Shown piece by piece: positions 26,265 to 35,531 of a DNA stretch of 64,000 nt. The DNA comes from Nitrospira sp. SG-bin1 (GTDB taxonomy: Bacteria; Nitrospirota; Nitrospiria; Nitrospirales; Nitrospiraceae), in the NCBI GenBank assembly GCA_002083365.1, contig LVWS01000019.1:32268-96267 (forward strand), written 5' to 3'. How positions within the stretch are numbered: the first letter of the stretch is position 1; each line of letters starts with the position of its first letter. Below the pieces are notes generated by a model, which searched no databases, had not been told where the DNA came from, and worked only from the letters and a program-made list of their open reading frames with translations. The position numbers were made by a program, and so were the translations under genes.

Positions 26265-28619
26265 TCATCGGCGCCTTGCCCTCCACAACAAGGCTGCGAG
26301 GGACATGAATAACAGAGTTGGCAGCAGTATGTCTCCGGTCGTACCGGCGGCTATCGTACAGCCTCCTCCGCCCTCGCTCGCTGCCGGTGGAGGCGGCGCA
26401 ATGTTGAAGGTCGCAGTGACGGTGGCATCCTGGGTGAGCGAGCAGGGGCCGGTTCCCGTACAGTCTCCGCTCCATCCTGCGAAGGCAGATCCAGGATCGG
26501 GTGCGGCGGTGAGAGTGACAGTGCGACCTTGGAGAAACTGTCCCCGGCAGGTCGCTCCACAGTTAACTCCGGAGGAATTGGACGCTACCGTGCCGGTGCC
26601 TGCGCCTGTCTTGGTTACCGTGACGGTAAAATGTGCCACCACGCTGGCCAACGCGGCTCGGGCATTGATACGCCCACCCGAGGAGACCTTTCCAGCCAAC
26701 GAAGTCTTCCGGTCCACGGTGTTCAGGATTGCGTTCCTGAGTTGGGCCACGGTGAGGTTGGGATTGACTGAGAGCAACAAGCCGGCGAGTCCCGCCACAT
26801 GAGGGGTGGCCATCGAAGTGCCCTGAAAGAACTGGTAGTCCGTGGTTCCCGAGGGCGAGCCTGAAACGCAGACAATGCGGACATCGTCCAAATACACGCC
26901 GTCGAAGACCTGGGTTTCGTTCGATATGAATCGAAAGCGAAACCGTGAGTCGGCCACGCCATCTGCGATGTCACCCCAGGTGATGGGAACGAATTGGGCA
27001 TTGCTGCTCCCGGAAACGCCGTTCATGATCTGCCAACTCGTCCCGGCGTTTCTCGAGACTTCTACAAGCACTCCATCGGTATCAAGCTCGGTCTGCAAGC
27101 GAACGCGGCTGTCCACCCGGCACCCTCTCTGTCCCGTGGTGCTGAACACCGGTCCGATCGCCAAGGAATCGGTGTCGTTCTGATAGCTCCCGGTCGGACT
27201 GTCGGTCAAGCTGTTCGGTTGGCTGAATGCCGTGGAATTGCTGAATCCCCAGGTGCTCTTGGTTCCCTCGAAGACATATCCGAGCCCGATCGGATTGGAA
27301 TCGAAGGCATGGAAAAGGACATTCGTTACGTTTGATGTGGGTCTTGTGCTGTTGATTTCGATCCCCGGTGCGGCTACCTGGACGGTCGTAGACCCGAAAT
27401 TTGAAAAGGTCGTCAATTGATCATTGTGGTCAGTCGCGGCGACTGCGATCACGTTGGCCAACGCGGCTTTCTGTTGCCCGTCACATACGGAAGGCGCGCT
27501 GAAATTTGAAGGAAAGTTCGGGACGCTGTCATTGTCGTCGCCGATTCGATCATTCCCACCGTTGCCTGCCGCCGCAACAAAAAGCACCCCCGCTGCATTT
27601 GCGGCACTCACCGCGTCATAAAAGGCCACGCTACACTCGGGTCCGATAAAACTCGCGTTAATCACGCGTGCGCCTTTGGCAATGGCATAGTCGATCGCGC
27701 TGATAATGGCGGTGGTGGATAAGGATCGGTCCACCCCTCCGGCTTTCAGCGCCATCAGCTTCGCGGTCCACATGACGCCTGTGACTCCCGTTCCGTTATT
27801 TCCGGCACCCGCGATGGTGCCTGCGACGTGAGTGCCGTGCCCTTCGTTCCCTCCAGGATTGAGATCGACAGGATCCATTGGGTCACTGTCGTTCATGTGA
27901 AAATCCCATCCCCGCACATCGTCGACCAATCCATTCCCATCGTCATCAACGCCATTTCCGGCAATCTCTCCCCGATTTGTCCAGATATTCGGTGCGAGAT
28001 CCGGATGATCGTAGGCGATGCCCGAGTCGATGACTGCGACAATGACGTTTGGACTTCCCGTGCTGATATCCCAGGCTTCAGGGGCGTCAATGTCGGCATC
28101 TGATCGTCCTGCCGTTCCGTTGACAGCTTGACCCGTGTTATGGAGCCCCCATAATGTGTCGAACTGTGTATCGTTGGGAATGGCTTGTAACGAGTACAGG
28201 TAGTTGGGTTCGGCATACTCGACGGCGGGATTGCTTCGGTACTTCAAGACCGCTTCCTCCACCGACAAGGCACCGTCCAATTTATACTGATGAACCACCC
28301 CGGCGTTCGCTGATAGCGCAGTAAGTTCTTTGGCGCCCATATCGACATTCAGCGACGCGATTTTTGATGTGGACGCCTCATCCCGGAACTTGACGAGCAC
28401 CTCTCCTGGGACATAGCGCGCAGGGCGACGCACGTCTCCTGATAACGCCGTCATTCCACCGGCTGCCTGTTTCTGCTTCGCATACACCAATCGATCTCCG
28501 GACATGAGTCCCGTCCATGTGACCGCGGCTGTCGCAATGCCTGCGAAGGCCCCGACCCAACAGAGCGCAATTTTCATCAGGCTACTTCTGCGTTTCGTAC
28601 CGATAATTGGGCTCTGCAT
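26265..28619 (-). CDS. Subtilisin-like serine protease with C-terminal sorting tail
   Basis: 784 residues: signal/anchor (about 15-38), an I9-like propeptide (ARYVPGEVLVKF to VEYAEPNYLY, about 66-145), then the S8 domain with triad Asp (VIDSGIAYDHPD, about 195), His (GHGTHVAG, about 262) and Ser (GTSMATPHVAG, about 600). About 180 residues between His and Ser carry an insert resembling a jelly-roll or MAM-like module (TWGFSNSTAF and VFDGVYLDDVRIVCV). Behind the catalytic domain lies an InlB B-repeat-like module (GSAFAGWSGDCTGTGPC), then a tripartite tail: GGGGC, hydrophobic LLPTLLFMSLAALLW, basic RARRR. This tail is of the JDVT-CTERM type. Start may be the ATG at 28577 rather than 28619; both keep the signal. 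Confidence 0.88.
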   Translation of the reverse strand: MQSPIIGTKRRSSLMKIALCWVGAFAGIATAAVTWTGLMSGDRLVYAKQKQAAGGMTALSGDVRRPARYVPGEVLVKFRDEASTSKIASLNVDMGAKELTALSANAGVVHQYKLDGALSVEEAVLKYRSNPAVEYAEPNYLYSLQAIPNDTQFDTLWGLHNTGQAVNGTAGRSDADIDAPEAWDISTGSPNVIVAVIDSGIAYDHPDLAPNIWTNRGEIAGNGVDDDGNGLVDDVRGWDFHMNDSDPMDPVDLNPGGNEGHGTHVAGTIAGAGNNGTGVTGVMWTAKLMALKAGGVDRSLSTTAIISAIDYAIAKGARVINASFIGPECSVAFYDAVSAANAAGVLFVAAAGNGGNDRIGDDNDSVPNFPSNFSAPSVCDGQQKAALANVIAVAATDHNDQLTTFSNFGSTTVQVAAPGIEINSTRPTSNVTNVLFHAFDSNPIGLGYVFEGTKSTWGFSNSTAFSQPNSLTDSPTGSYQNDTDSLAIGPVFSTTGQRGCRVDSRVRLQTELDTDGVLVEVSRNAGTSWQIMNGVSGSSNAQFVPITWGDIADGVADSRFRFRFISNETQVFDGVYLDDVRIVCVSGSPSGTTDYQFFQGTSMATPHVAGLAGLLLSVNPNLTVAQLRNAILNTVDRKTSLAGKVSSGGRINARAALASVVAHFTVTVTKTGAGTGTVASNSSGVNCGATCRGQFLQGRTVTLTAAPDPGSAFAGWSGDCTGTGPCSLTQDATVTATFNIAPPPPAASEGGGGCTIAAGTTGDILLPTLLFMSLAALLWRARRR

Positions 28620-28971
28620 ACTCGACCTCCGGATGTGACGTGAGTTCGGTGATCACGGATTCAATCGATCGATCGTTCAAGATCGTGACGTGATAAAGAC
28701 GCCCCTGTTGGAGCTCGGCGATCAAGTCGGTTCGATTACTCTTCAGGATGGACACTATCCGCTCTTGGGAAACCCCGTTTTTGAACTTGACCAACACCTG
28801 ACGCGGAACGAACCGCTTCACAGGAGATTCCGAGGCTTGTGCTGAAACGTGTGGTCCTGCCCCATTTCGGTGCGTTGCGTCGCAGGACATGGAGAACCAA
28901 ACGGCGGACATGCACATCATGTTTGTCACAAGGCGCGTCATACGAAGAGATAGAGCGCGTAAGCACGTCAT
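28582..28971 (-). CDS. Lipoprotein made of an isolated S8 propeptide domain
   Basis: 129 residues from the ATG at 28971 (others possible upstream). A signal with lipobox WFSMSC, Asp at +2, predicts a lipoprotein held in the inner membrane. The mature part has the same propeptide that precedes the catalytic domain of the next gene: KRFVPRQVLVKFKNG here and ARYVPGEVLVKFRDE there, closing with HPEVEYAEPNYRY and NPAVEYAEPNYLY. There is no protease domain. A free propeptide could act as an intermolecular chaperone or inhibitor of the subtilase. Its stop codon lies inside the beginning of the protease gene (38-base overlap), so translation is probably coupled. Confidence 0.72.
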   Translation of the reverse strand: MTCLRALSLRMTRLVTNMMCMSAVWFSMSCDATHRNGAGPHVSAQASESPVKRFVPRQVLVKFKNGVSQERIVSILKSNRTDLIAELQQGRLYHVTILNDRSIESVITELTSHPEVEYAEPNYRYETQK

Positions 28972-29151
28972 CGCGTTCTCAGTCCTAAACGCCGTCGATA
29001 ACCCAGGACCTGTCTGATTAGGCGAATACATGTAATGGATCCCGCGCGCATTCAGATATCCCTCTTTCAGGGGACAAGGTAATACGATGCACACAGCTGA
29101 TTGCCTTTGAGCGTGACCCGGTGGAGTGACCGGGCGTTGCGCTTCCGACGA

Positions 29152-29682
29152 TCAGTCTTTCCGTGCAGAGGATCGCTCCACTTTTTGATGCACCCATCTG
29201 GTGGGCGTGGCGGCGCTGGAGATAAAAGCTTGGCCGAAGCCGAGCACAAAGTGAGCGTCCTCAAGCCGTAATTCACACAGACTAAAATCACCGAAGCCAA
29301 ACATCATCTCGGCTTGGGGAAAACGCGACACGTATCGGTTCTTTAGTTCGCCATACGACGGTGTGTCAGATGGTAGTAAGACAGCTTCACCCTGAAGATT
29401 CAAGCGCCGCAGGGCCAGCGGATTTTTCTCGGGCGCATCCGGCTCCGCGATGAACAGGGACACATGAGGATCAGCCAGCAGATGCTGCGTATGAAGCGCC
29501 AATCGACTGACGTGAAGATACGCCTTGGTCCAGTCGGATCCGAACACATAGGGCACGTGTGATCCAAACGGACGTCCGTTTCGCATCGTGAGCAGCACGG
29601 CGGTGCGGACGTCCTGCACCAATGCCGACCATGCCTGTTGTACGTCCTGACTTGTCAGGGCTTGAGCCATGGTATTCCCCAT
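29152..29682 (-). CDS. HugZ-like pyridoxamine-phosphate-oxidase-fold protein
   Basis: 176 residues. The split-barrel FMN-binding fold is shown by TAVLLTMRNGRPFGSHVPYV, the HVSRLALHTQHLLADPHVSLFI strand-helix-strand, ALRRLNLQGEAVLL, and the C-terminal MMFGFGDFSLCELRLEDAHFVLGFGQA. The last block is like HugZ family haem-utilisation proteins, which bind haem or FMN. Reaction not determined; most likely a flavin- or haem-binding protein in the cytoplasm. Start may be M1 at 29682 or M5 at 29670. It is separated from the propeptide gene by a 180-base gap, so belongs to a different transcript. Alternative: a general stress FMN-binding protein. Confidence 0.8.
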   Translation of the reverse strand: MGNTMAQALTSQDVQQAWSALVQDVRTAVLLTMRNGRPFGSHVPYVFGSDWTKAYLHVSRLALHTQHLLADPHVSLFIAEPDAPEKNPLALRRLNLQGEAVLLPSDTPSYGELKNRYVSRFPQAEMMFGFGDFSLCELRLEDAHFVLGFGQAFISSAATPTRWVHQKVERSSARKD

Positions 29683-30113
29683 CCAAATCGCAGGAAGGTA
29701 CCCTGCCCGTTACGATGTGAAACGTCAAGAGGGATGTCTCCTCGGACTTCCTCCGCCGCGATGAGGAGCGACACATTAGTTTTCTTGACTGATTCATGAT
29801 CGAAGCCTATCGTACAGAGGTGGGAGGAGTTAACGCCCCGAGGGAATATGGTTCAAAAGGGGATCAAGCGTGAGGATGGTGTGCATGCCCAGCTCGTACT
29901 GGGAAGCCTAAAGTTCTCCCAAGATCTCCGCCGTACCTAATCGTCCTCGGTTAGGTGCGTGCTCCTCCCACCCTAACGGTCGGCCACTCCCACTCCCCTC
30001 CATTCACTTCTTCGATTCACGCGCTGAACCCGCTTCGCCCGGTTTTCCAGGCACAGATAGGAACACCTGCTATACTTTGGGCCATAGCGGCATCATCCGG
30101 ATGCAGAAGGCAT
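29683..30113. other. Intergenic region holding a DUF4124 promoter
   Basis: About 430 bases between two divergent genes. TGCTATACT at 30068-30076 is an extended -10 promoter for the gene at 30114; its -35 is poor. Nothing else recognised. Confidence 0.45.
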
Positions 30114-30668
30114 ATGAAAGGCTTCATGCTGGGTCTCCTCAGCGGTCTTCTGTTCTGGCCCGTGGACGGGTTCACGGAACTCTATAAGTGGACCGATGAC
30201 CAGGGGAATTTTCATATCACCGACACACCGCCTCCCATGGTCCAAAAGAAGCACGCGACCACCGCGATACCGGCTCCTCGATCCGCATCGCCAAAGAAGA
30301 CCAGAATCAGGCCGATTTTGCCGGGTCAATCCCGGGCGGAAGTTCACCCGATACCTGATCCGGCAATTCCCTCGCTTGCAGGCGAGGAACGTTCTCGTCA
30401 ACAAGCAGTCGAAGGTTTGAGTCCGAGCCAGGCCACGCAGACGAGTTCGTGGCAAGTCTTCGAACGCATTCAGTTGAACACTAAAGCTGCCGTTCGGCGA
30501 TGGCAAGATGAACAGGGTCTTGATCACTTCGCCGATGTCTTGCCAGTGGCTCCGGGTCGTCCGGAAGCAACGCCACAGTCGGAAAATGTTTCTGTCTCGG
30601 CCTCTCAGCGCAGGGCTAACGAGCGGGTGACCGGTGTATCTCGTTCACGCCATTCGCCAACTGAATGA
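30114..30668 (+). CDS. DUF4124 domain-containing exported protein
   Basis: 184 residues from the ATG at 30114 (AGAAGG upstream). A short signal peptide ends near GFTE; the DUF4124 motif ELYKWTDDQGNFHITDTPPP follows at once. A second copy of the motif is seen at about residue 128 (AAVRRWQDEQGLDHFADVLP). DUF4124 is common in periplasmic proteins of unknown role. The remainder is Pro/Ser-rich and probably flexible. The next gene starts 10 bases after the stop, so the two are likely co-transcribed. An extended -10 TGCTATACT lies 38 bases upstream. Confidence 0.82.
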   Translation: MKGFMLGLLSGLLFWPVDGFTELYKWTDDQGNFHITDTPPPMVQKKHATTAIPAPRSASPKKTRIRPILPGQSRAEVHPIPDPAIPSLAGEERSRQQAVEGLSPSQATQTSSWQVFERIQLNTKAAVRRWQDEQGLDHFADVLPVAPGRPEATPQSENVSVSASQRRANERVTGVSRSRHSPTE

Positions 30669-30678
30669 AACGAAGAAT

Positions 30679-32910
30679 ATGAATGCATGGAAACGATATC
30701 AGAGGATTGTGAGCGCCGTCCTTGTGGTCGTTCCTTTCCTTGCCGTCTCATCGATTCAGAATGCGGCCGGCTATTTCTCCGGCACTCCTACAACGTTCTC
30801 CGAGGATGGACGGCTCCTATTGGTCCAGACGGAAGAGCTGGTTGTCTGGGATCTCGAGACGAAGACGCTTGTGGCGAAGATTCCGGGCCTTCACTGTCGG
30901 CAGCTCGCGTTGCTGAAGCAGGAGGGGTGGCTGCTGTGCGTGGAAAGCAGCGTCACCATTTACGATTGGAAGAACCGAGCAACAGTGGCCACCATTCCTT
31001 CGGAATCGCGCGAGTCCTACCGGTTGCTTGCCTACTCGAGTGAGACCGATCGGATGATTCTCCGTCACGGGAGCGAAGCCGTGTCGGTCTGGCAGGTAGG
31101 GAAGAAGTTGGTCCCACTCAAACACATCGCCTTGGATCAGACGAAAGACGTTTCTTCGGTGGCCGCCTCGCCCGATACGAAAGTGTTGGCGATAGCCCAA
31201 GGCCACACCATTCATCTGCACGACCTCACCCGCATAAGCATCCGCGACCTCGTCATTGAGGGGGCAAAGCCACGGGATTTGCTCTTTGCCCCCGACAGTT
31301 CTCGTTTGGCGGCGAGTGTGGGCAAGACGATTCTTCTTATCGATCCCATGGAGGCCTCCATAGTCACGCGTGCCACGGTGACGAACGCTGACGGGGCACA
31401 GGGCCCCCTTACGCCCGAGGCCTTCTCACGGGACGGTCATCGTCTGGTGGCAGCCAACGGGGGCTGGAGCTATGCGCTGTTCAATACTGATACGGGCGAC
31501 TTGGTGACTTCGACCGAGTTCACCTATGCGGCTCAAGGGCGCGGAATGCGCTCACCGACACAGCTTCGTGCCGTCGACATTGCTGCCGACGCAGAGTATT
31601 TGGTGGGACAATCGGAGCATCTCCACACGTTACAGATCTGGGACCTCCACACCGGTGCGATGTTACCGGACCTGTGCGGAGAGGATTGCCGCGGCATGGG
31701 CCCCGGCGTGTCGTTGCTCAAATGGTCTCCCACTGACTTGAAGATCGTGGTTGGGATGCGGGGAGGTCTCAACTCGGATGTGGACGGGAAGATATCGGTT
31801 TGGGATGTGAACTCACGCTCCCCGGAATTGGTGCTGGACCCCGGTCAGCCGCAGGCCAGGGTATTGGCGAAACGATCGACTCCACCGACGTTTATTACGA
31901 CGACACCTGCCGTGCCGGCGTTCGTCCATGCGCGAGCCTTAGTGGCAGTAGCGACGTCTCCCAGTGCGAATCTGCTCGTTACGAGCGGCGACGAAGGACT
32001 GTTGAAGATATGGGACCCTGGCCAAGGCCTGTTGCTGCGTCAACTGGCGCTGTCTACTCCGGCCAATGCGCTGGCGTTCAGCGCCGACGGCGCAATCCTG
32101 GCCGTGGGCACCGGACAAGGAGACATACGCTTGTGGGAGACCCAGACCTGGCATGAATTTGCACCCCATTCAAGCAAGCAAGGTCGGATCAACGCGTTGC
32201 AATTCCTTCCAGGGAACCGGTTTATCGTTGTGGCGGGGGAGCGACCGAATGTTCAGGTCGTGGACCTTGTCACTCGGACGGTTGCGAAAGAGCTGGTGCT
32301 TCCAAGCCGCTCTCCCGCCTGCGGGGAGAAACGATGTGCAACGAAGCGCGCCGGACAGGGGGAAGTCGTCGACAGGTTGAGTTTCCTGGATGGAAGTTCG
32401 TATCTCTTGACGACCTCGCCATCCGGCTCTGTCTTGTGGGACATCGCAACCTGGCGCGAAGTCGAGAAACCGGCCGGGATGCCGGCAGTCTGGTCCGGGC
32501 TTGGATGGAAACATCCCTTTGTGTGGACGAACAGTCGTTCCCGTGATTCGAAAGCCTTCACGCTTACCGTTTGGGATACCAAGCGCAGCGGTGTTTCAGC
32601 AACCTTGGATACCTTTACCAAGCAGGATACAGAGATCGATCATGGGCCCCCTGTATCATTGGGAACTTCGATGGCGATGGATCCTTCCCATCGATGGGCC
32701 GCCACTCGCGTCGGAGAACATATTTCCATCTGGGACCTGTCGGCACAGGCCAAACGAAAGACCTTCCATGTCAAGACTCCGTATCATCTCCATTGGACGA
32801 GCGACGGCAAACATGTAGTCGTCACTACGCTCGACCGGAAAATCCTGGTCTGGTCGGCTGAAACCATGGAACCGGCGCACTATCTGCGCGATCCTTCCGT
32901 CATTCGATAG
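30679..32910 (+). CDS. WD40-repeat beta-propeller protein, exported
   Basis: 743 residues from the ATG at 30679. The N-terminus has an export signal or anchor (IVSAVLVVVPFLAVSSIQ). After it come many WD40-type blades: GRLLLVQTEELVVWDLETK, VTIYDWKNR, HTLQIWDLHTG, GKISVWDVNSR, EGLLKIWDPGQG, GDIRLWETQ, GSVLWDIATW, EHISIWDL and KILVWSAETM. With at least ten repeats it may form two propellers or one open superhelix. Such proteins are scaffolds; no enzyme motif is present. Follows the DUF4124 gene closely; a common envelope role is likely but undefined. Confidence 0.83.
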   Translation: MNAWKRYQRIVSAVLVVVPFLAVSSIQNAAGYFSGTPTTFSEDGRLLLVQTEELVVWDLETKTLVAKIPGLHCRQLALLKQEGWLLCVESSVTIYDWKNRATVATIPSESRESYRLLAYSSETDRMILRHGSEAVSVWQVGKKLVPLKHIALDQTKDVSSVAASPDTKVLAIAQGHTIHLHDLTRISIRDLVIEGAKPRDLLFAPDSSRLAASVGKTILLIDPMEASIVTRATVTNADGAQGPLTPEAFSRDGHRLVAANGGWSYALFNTDTGDLVTSTEFTYAAQGRGMRSPTQLRAVDIAADAEYLVGQSEHLHTLQIWDLHTGAMLPDLCGEDCRGMGPGVSLLKWSPTDLKIVVGMRGGLNSDVDGKISVWDVNSRSPELVLDPGQPQARVLAKRSTPPTFITTTPAVPAFVHARALVAVATSPSANLLVTSGDEGLLKIWDPGQGLLLRQLALSTPANALAFSADGAILAVGTGQGDIRLWETQTWHEFAPHSSKQGRINALQFLPGNRFIVVAGERPNVQVVDLVTRTVAKELVLPSRSPACGEKRCATKRAGQGEVVDRLSFLDGSSYLLTTSPSGSVLWDIATWREVEKPAGMPAVWSGLGWKHPFVWTNSRSRDSKAFTLTVWDTKRSGVSATLDTFTKQDTEIDHGPPVSLGTSMAMDPSHRWAATRVGEHISIWDLSAQAKRKTFHVKTPYHLHWTSDGKHVVVTTLDRKILVWSAETMEPAHYLRDPSVIR

Positions 32911-32929
32911 CGGACTGTTGATAACTTTA

Positions 32930-33283
32930 TCACCGGTAATCTTTGCTGCATCCGTAAAAAGTCGCTGATTGAATAATGCCTTCTTGATCCGCATCAAAAA
33001 CGATCCGACATACCTCATTCACTGTGCGACGGTATTTTCCATTTGAGCTAAACGTTGTAACGTCAAAATAGAGAAGCCGGCTCCCACCATCACTCAGGGG
33101 AGTTTCAGATCTGGGAGACCCCAATTCATTGATGAGCTGACTTCGATGCTTTCCCATAGAGGAATCCACTCTGTTAATCCAGATCCTGCTTTTCGCATCG
33201 TATGCGCAGTTCACGAAAAAAAGAACGCAGAGTATGAGTAGCGTCTCTCTCACGCAGTTATACACTTGTCCTATGGGTTTCAA
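32930..33283 (-). CDS. Small lipoprotein, SmpA/OmlA-like
   Basis: 117 residues. LLILCVLFFVNC provides a lipobox (lipid site Cys26). The mature part starts with KSRIWINRVDSSMGKHRSQLINELGSPRSETPLSDG and ends GIIQSATFYGCSKDYR. The pattern 'SMGKxRSQLINELGSP' (helix, then loop) followed by strands resembles BamE/SmpA-type small outer-membrane lipoproteins. It probably binds or stabilises envelope complexes. Divergent from the topoisomerase operon with a 145-base shared spacer. Confidence 0.6.
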   Translation of the reverse strand: MKPIGQVYNCVRETLLILCVLFFVNCAYDAKSRIWINRVDSSMGKHRSQLINELGSPRSETPLSDGGSRLLYFDVTTFSSNGKYRRTVNEVCRIVFDADQEGIIQSATFYGCSKDYR

Positions 33284-33428
33284 TTATGAGCGCTCCTCGA
33301 AGACTTCCATAAGGCCAACGAAGCTGTACATCCCAAAGATGGCCTTACCTGGCGGAGCCATCTGGTCCATTGTATCCGCGAAAGTTTTGTGGTACCAAAC
33401 AATCAACGTGTCTCTTATGAGAGGGTGA

Positions 33429-35525
33429 ATGGCAAAAAAGAAAGAATCCACACCAGATCCTGAATCGAAATCTTCCGCTTCCCGAGCCAACCCCGAACCA
33501 GCCGCTCCTCAAAAAGCCGCCGCTAAGTCGGCGGAGCGGGTGACTGCGGTTGAGATGGGGGCGCGTCAGCAGGAAATCTCCGTCTCGGAGTTTTTCACGA
33601 AAAACCGGCACTTGCTCGGCTTCGACAATCCACGCAAGGCGTTGCTGACCTGCGTGAAAGAAGCGGTCGACAACGCACTCGATGCCTGTGAAGAGGCCGG
33701 GATCCTTCCTGACGTGACGGTCAAGTTGGAGGTCGTATCGAACGGCGAGCCGGTTGCGCCCAGCCAGGCCAATCGTTTCCGTGTCACCGTGACCGACAAC
33801 GGGCCCGGCATCATCCGTCAGCAGATTCCCAGAATCTTCGCGAAGCTGCTCTACGGGTCCAAGTTTCATCGGCTGCGGATGAGCCGTGGACAACAGGGCA
33901 TCGGCATCTCGGCGGCCGGCATGTACGGGCAGCTGACCACCGGGAAACCGGTTAAAATCATTTCGCGCATCGGTCCCAAAGCCGCCGCGCATTTCTTCGA
34001 GGTCCAGATCGACACGAAGAAAAACGAGCCGCTGGTCCACGAGAACAAGCAGATTGAGTGGGCGCAGCCACGGGGGACGCAAGTCACCCTGGAAGTCGAA
34101 GGCAAATATCAGAAGGGTCGGGCGTCGGTCGATGAATGGCTGGAACAGACCTCGATCGCCAATCCCCATGTCAAACTGATCTACCACACCCCGGAAGGCG
34201 AGACGAAGGAGTATCCACGCACATATCATGAGCTGCCGCCGCAACCGCGCGAGATCAAGCCGCATCCCTATGGCATCGAGTTCGGCATGCTGCTCAAGAT
34301 GTTGCAGGACACCAAGAGCCACACGGTCTCCGGTTTTCTCGCGGGCGATTTTTGCCGGGTGTCCCCGCAGATGGCCGATGACATCTGCAAGGCGGCGAAG
34401 GTTTCGCCAGACGCAAAACCACGCGAGCTGAAAGGGACGGCGGCGGAGACGCTCTATAAGACATTACAAGAAACGAAGATCATGGCGCCGCCGACCAATT
34501 GCATTTCACCGATCGGCGAGAAGGCGATCCTCTCGGGGCTCTATAAGCAGATCAAAGGTGAATTCTACACGGCGGTCAGCCGGCCACCGGCGGTCTATCG
34601 CGGCAATCCGTTCATCATCGAAGCCGGGTTGGCCTACGGCAATAGACCGCAGGATCAGAATAAGCCGCAGCAGCCGGCCATGCCGAAAGCCGAAGGCGAG
34701 CACGAGGAAGAAGATTCGGAGCTCGCCCGCGTGATCCGTTACGCGAATCGGGTGCCGCTGCTGTACCAGCAATCGGCCTGTGCGACGTTCAAGGCGGTCT
34801 TGAGCACGACCTGGAAGAATTATGGTTTGACCCAATCGCGAGGAGCGTTGCCCGGCGGACCGATGGTGATCTTCGTCCATATGGCGTCCGTCTGGGTGCC
34901 GTTTACGAGTGAATCGAAGGAAGCGATCGCGGATTACGATGAGATTCAAAAAGAAATCACCCTGGCGCTTCGCGAATGCGGCCGGCGATTAGGTCTCTTT
35001 GTTCGTCGGCGCGAACGGGCCGCGAGCGAATTTCGGCGGCGGAATATCTTCGAACTGTATATCGAAGAAGTGGTGGATGCCTGCAACCGGCTCAAGGGAG
35101 GCAAGCTGCCGAAAGAAAAGCTGAAAGAGCAGCTTCAGAAAATCGCCTCCGCCCGGACCGGCGGCCAGAAAACCGACGAAGCGTTGGGCAAGACCGGCGC
35201 AGGACCGGAGGGGCTCCCGCATTCCATCATCGTCACAGCGGAAGGAATCGAGGGAGAAACGGCCTTGGCGACGCAGGTGGAGGCTGATCGAGCTGGAATG
35301 GAGCCGGCGGCAGCTACACCGGATCTGCTTGGCGCCCCGCCGTCAGCTGAGCCGGCTTTGAAGGACAAGGTCGCCGAAAAGAGTCGGACGAAGACGTCGT
35401 CGAAGAAACCGTCTGCGAAATCAGAGCAGATTGCGCTTTTCGCCGGAAACCCAGGTGCGAAGAAGAAATCCGGAAGAACGCCTTCCAAGCCGAGCAAGAC
35501 CGCGTCCACACGCAAACACAAATAG
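33429..35525 (+). CDS. top6B: DNA topoisomerase VI subunit B
   Basis: 698 residues. The GHKL ATPase boxes are intact: the Asn box EAVDNALDACEEAG (about 78-90), VTDNGPGI (about 121), and SRGQQGIGISAAGMYGQ (about 154), with GTQVTLEVEGKY completing the fold. The central transducer and H2TH parts follow (for example RVPLLYQQSACATF and VWVPFTSESKEAI). Two features are extra: a low-complexity N-terminus of about 35 residues and a Lys/Ser/Ala-rich tail from about 610 to 698 (landmarks KTSSKKPSAKSEQIALF and SGRTPSKPSKTAST), histone-like and possibly DNA-binding. Topoisomerase VI relaxes and decatenates DNA using ATP; it is archaeal and plant-type, and sparse in bacteria. First gene of a three-gene operon. 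Confidence 0.95.
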   Translation: MAKKKESTPDPESKSSASRANPEPAAPQKAAAKSAERVTAVEMGARQQEISVSEFFTKNRHLLGFDNPRKALLTCVKEAVDNALDACEEAGILPDVTVKLEVVSNGEPVAPSQANRFRVTVTDNGPGIIRQQIPRIFAKLLYGSKFHRLRMSRGQQGIGISAAGMYGQLTTGKPVKIISRIGPKAAAHFFEVQIDTKKNEPLVHENKQIEWAQPRGTQVTLEVEGKYQKGRASVDEWLEQTSIANPHVKLIYHTPEGETKEYPRTYHELPPQPREIKPHPYGIEFGMLLKMLQDTKSHTVSGFLAGDFCRVSPQMADDICKAAKVSPDAKPRELKGTAAETLYKTLQETKIMAPPTNCISPIGEKAILSGLYKQIKGEFYTAVSRPPAVYRGNPFIIEAGLAYGNRPQDQNKPQQPAMPKAEGEHEEEDSELARVIRYANRVPLLYQQSACATFKAVLSTTWKNYGLTQSRGALPGGPMVIFVHMASVWVPFTSESKEAIADYDEIQKEITLALRECGRRLGLFVRRRERAASEFRRRNIFELYIEEVVDACNRLKGGKLPKEKLKEQLQKIASARTGGQKTDEALGKTGAGPEGLPHSIIVTAEGIEGETALATQVEADRAGMEPAAATPDLLGAPPSAEPALKDKVAEKSRTKTSSKKPSAKSEQIALFAGNPGAKKKSGRTPSKPSKTASTRKHK

Positions 35526-35531
35526 GACATC

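Noticed and set aside
33345..34322. 325-residue reading frame antisense to top6B
   Set aside because: Shadow of a GC-rich coding strand; lacks family features and Shine-Dalgarno, and the top6B motifs on the other strand are certain.
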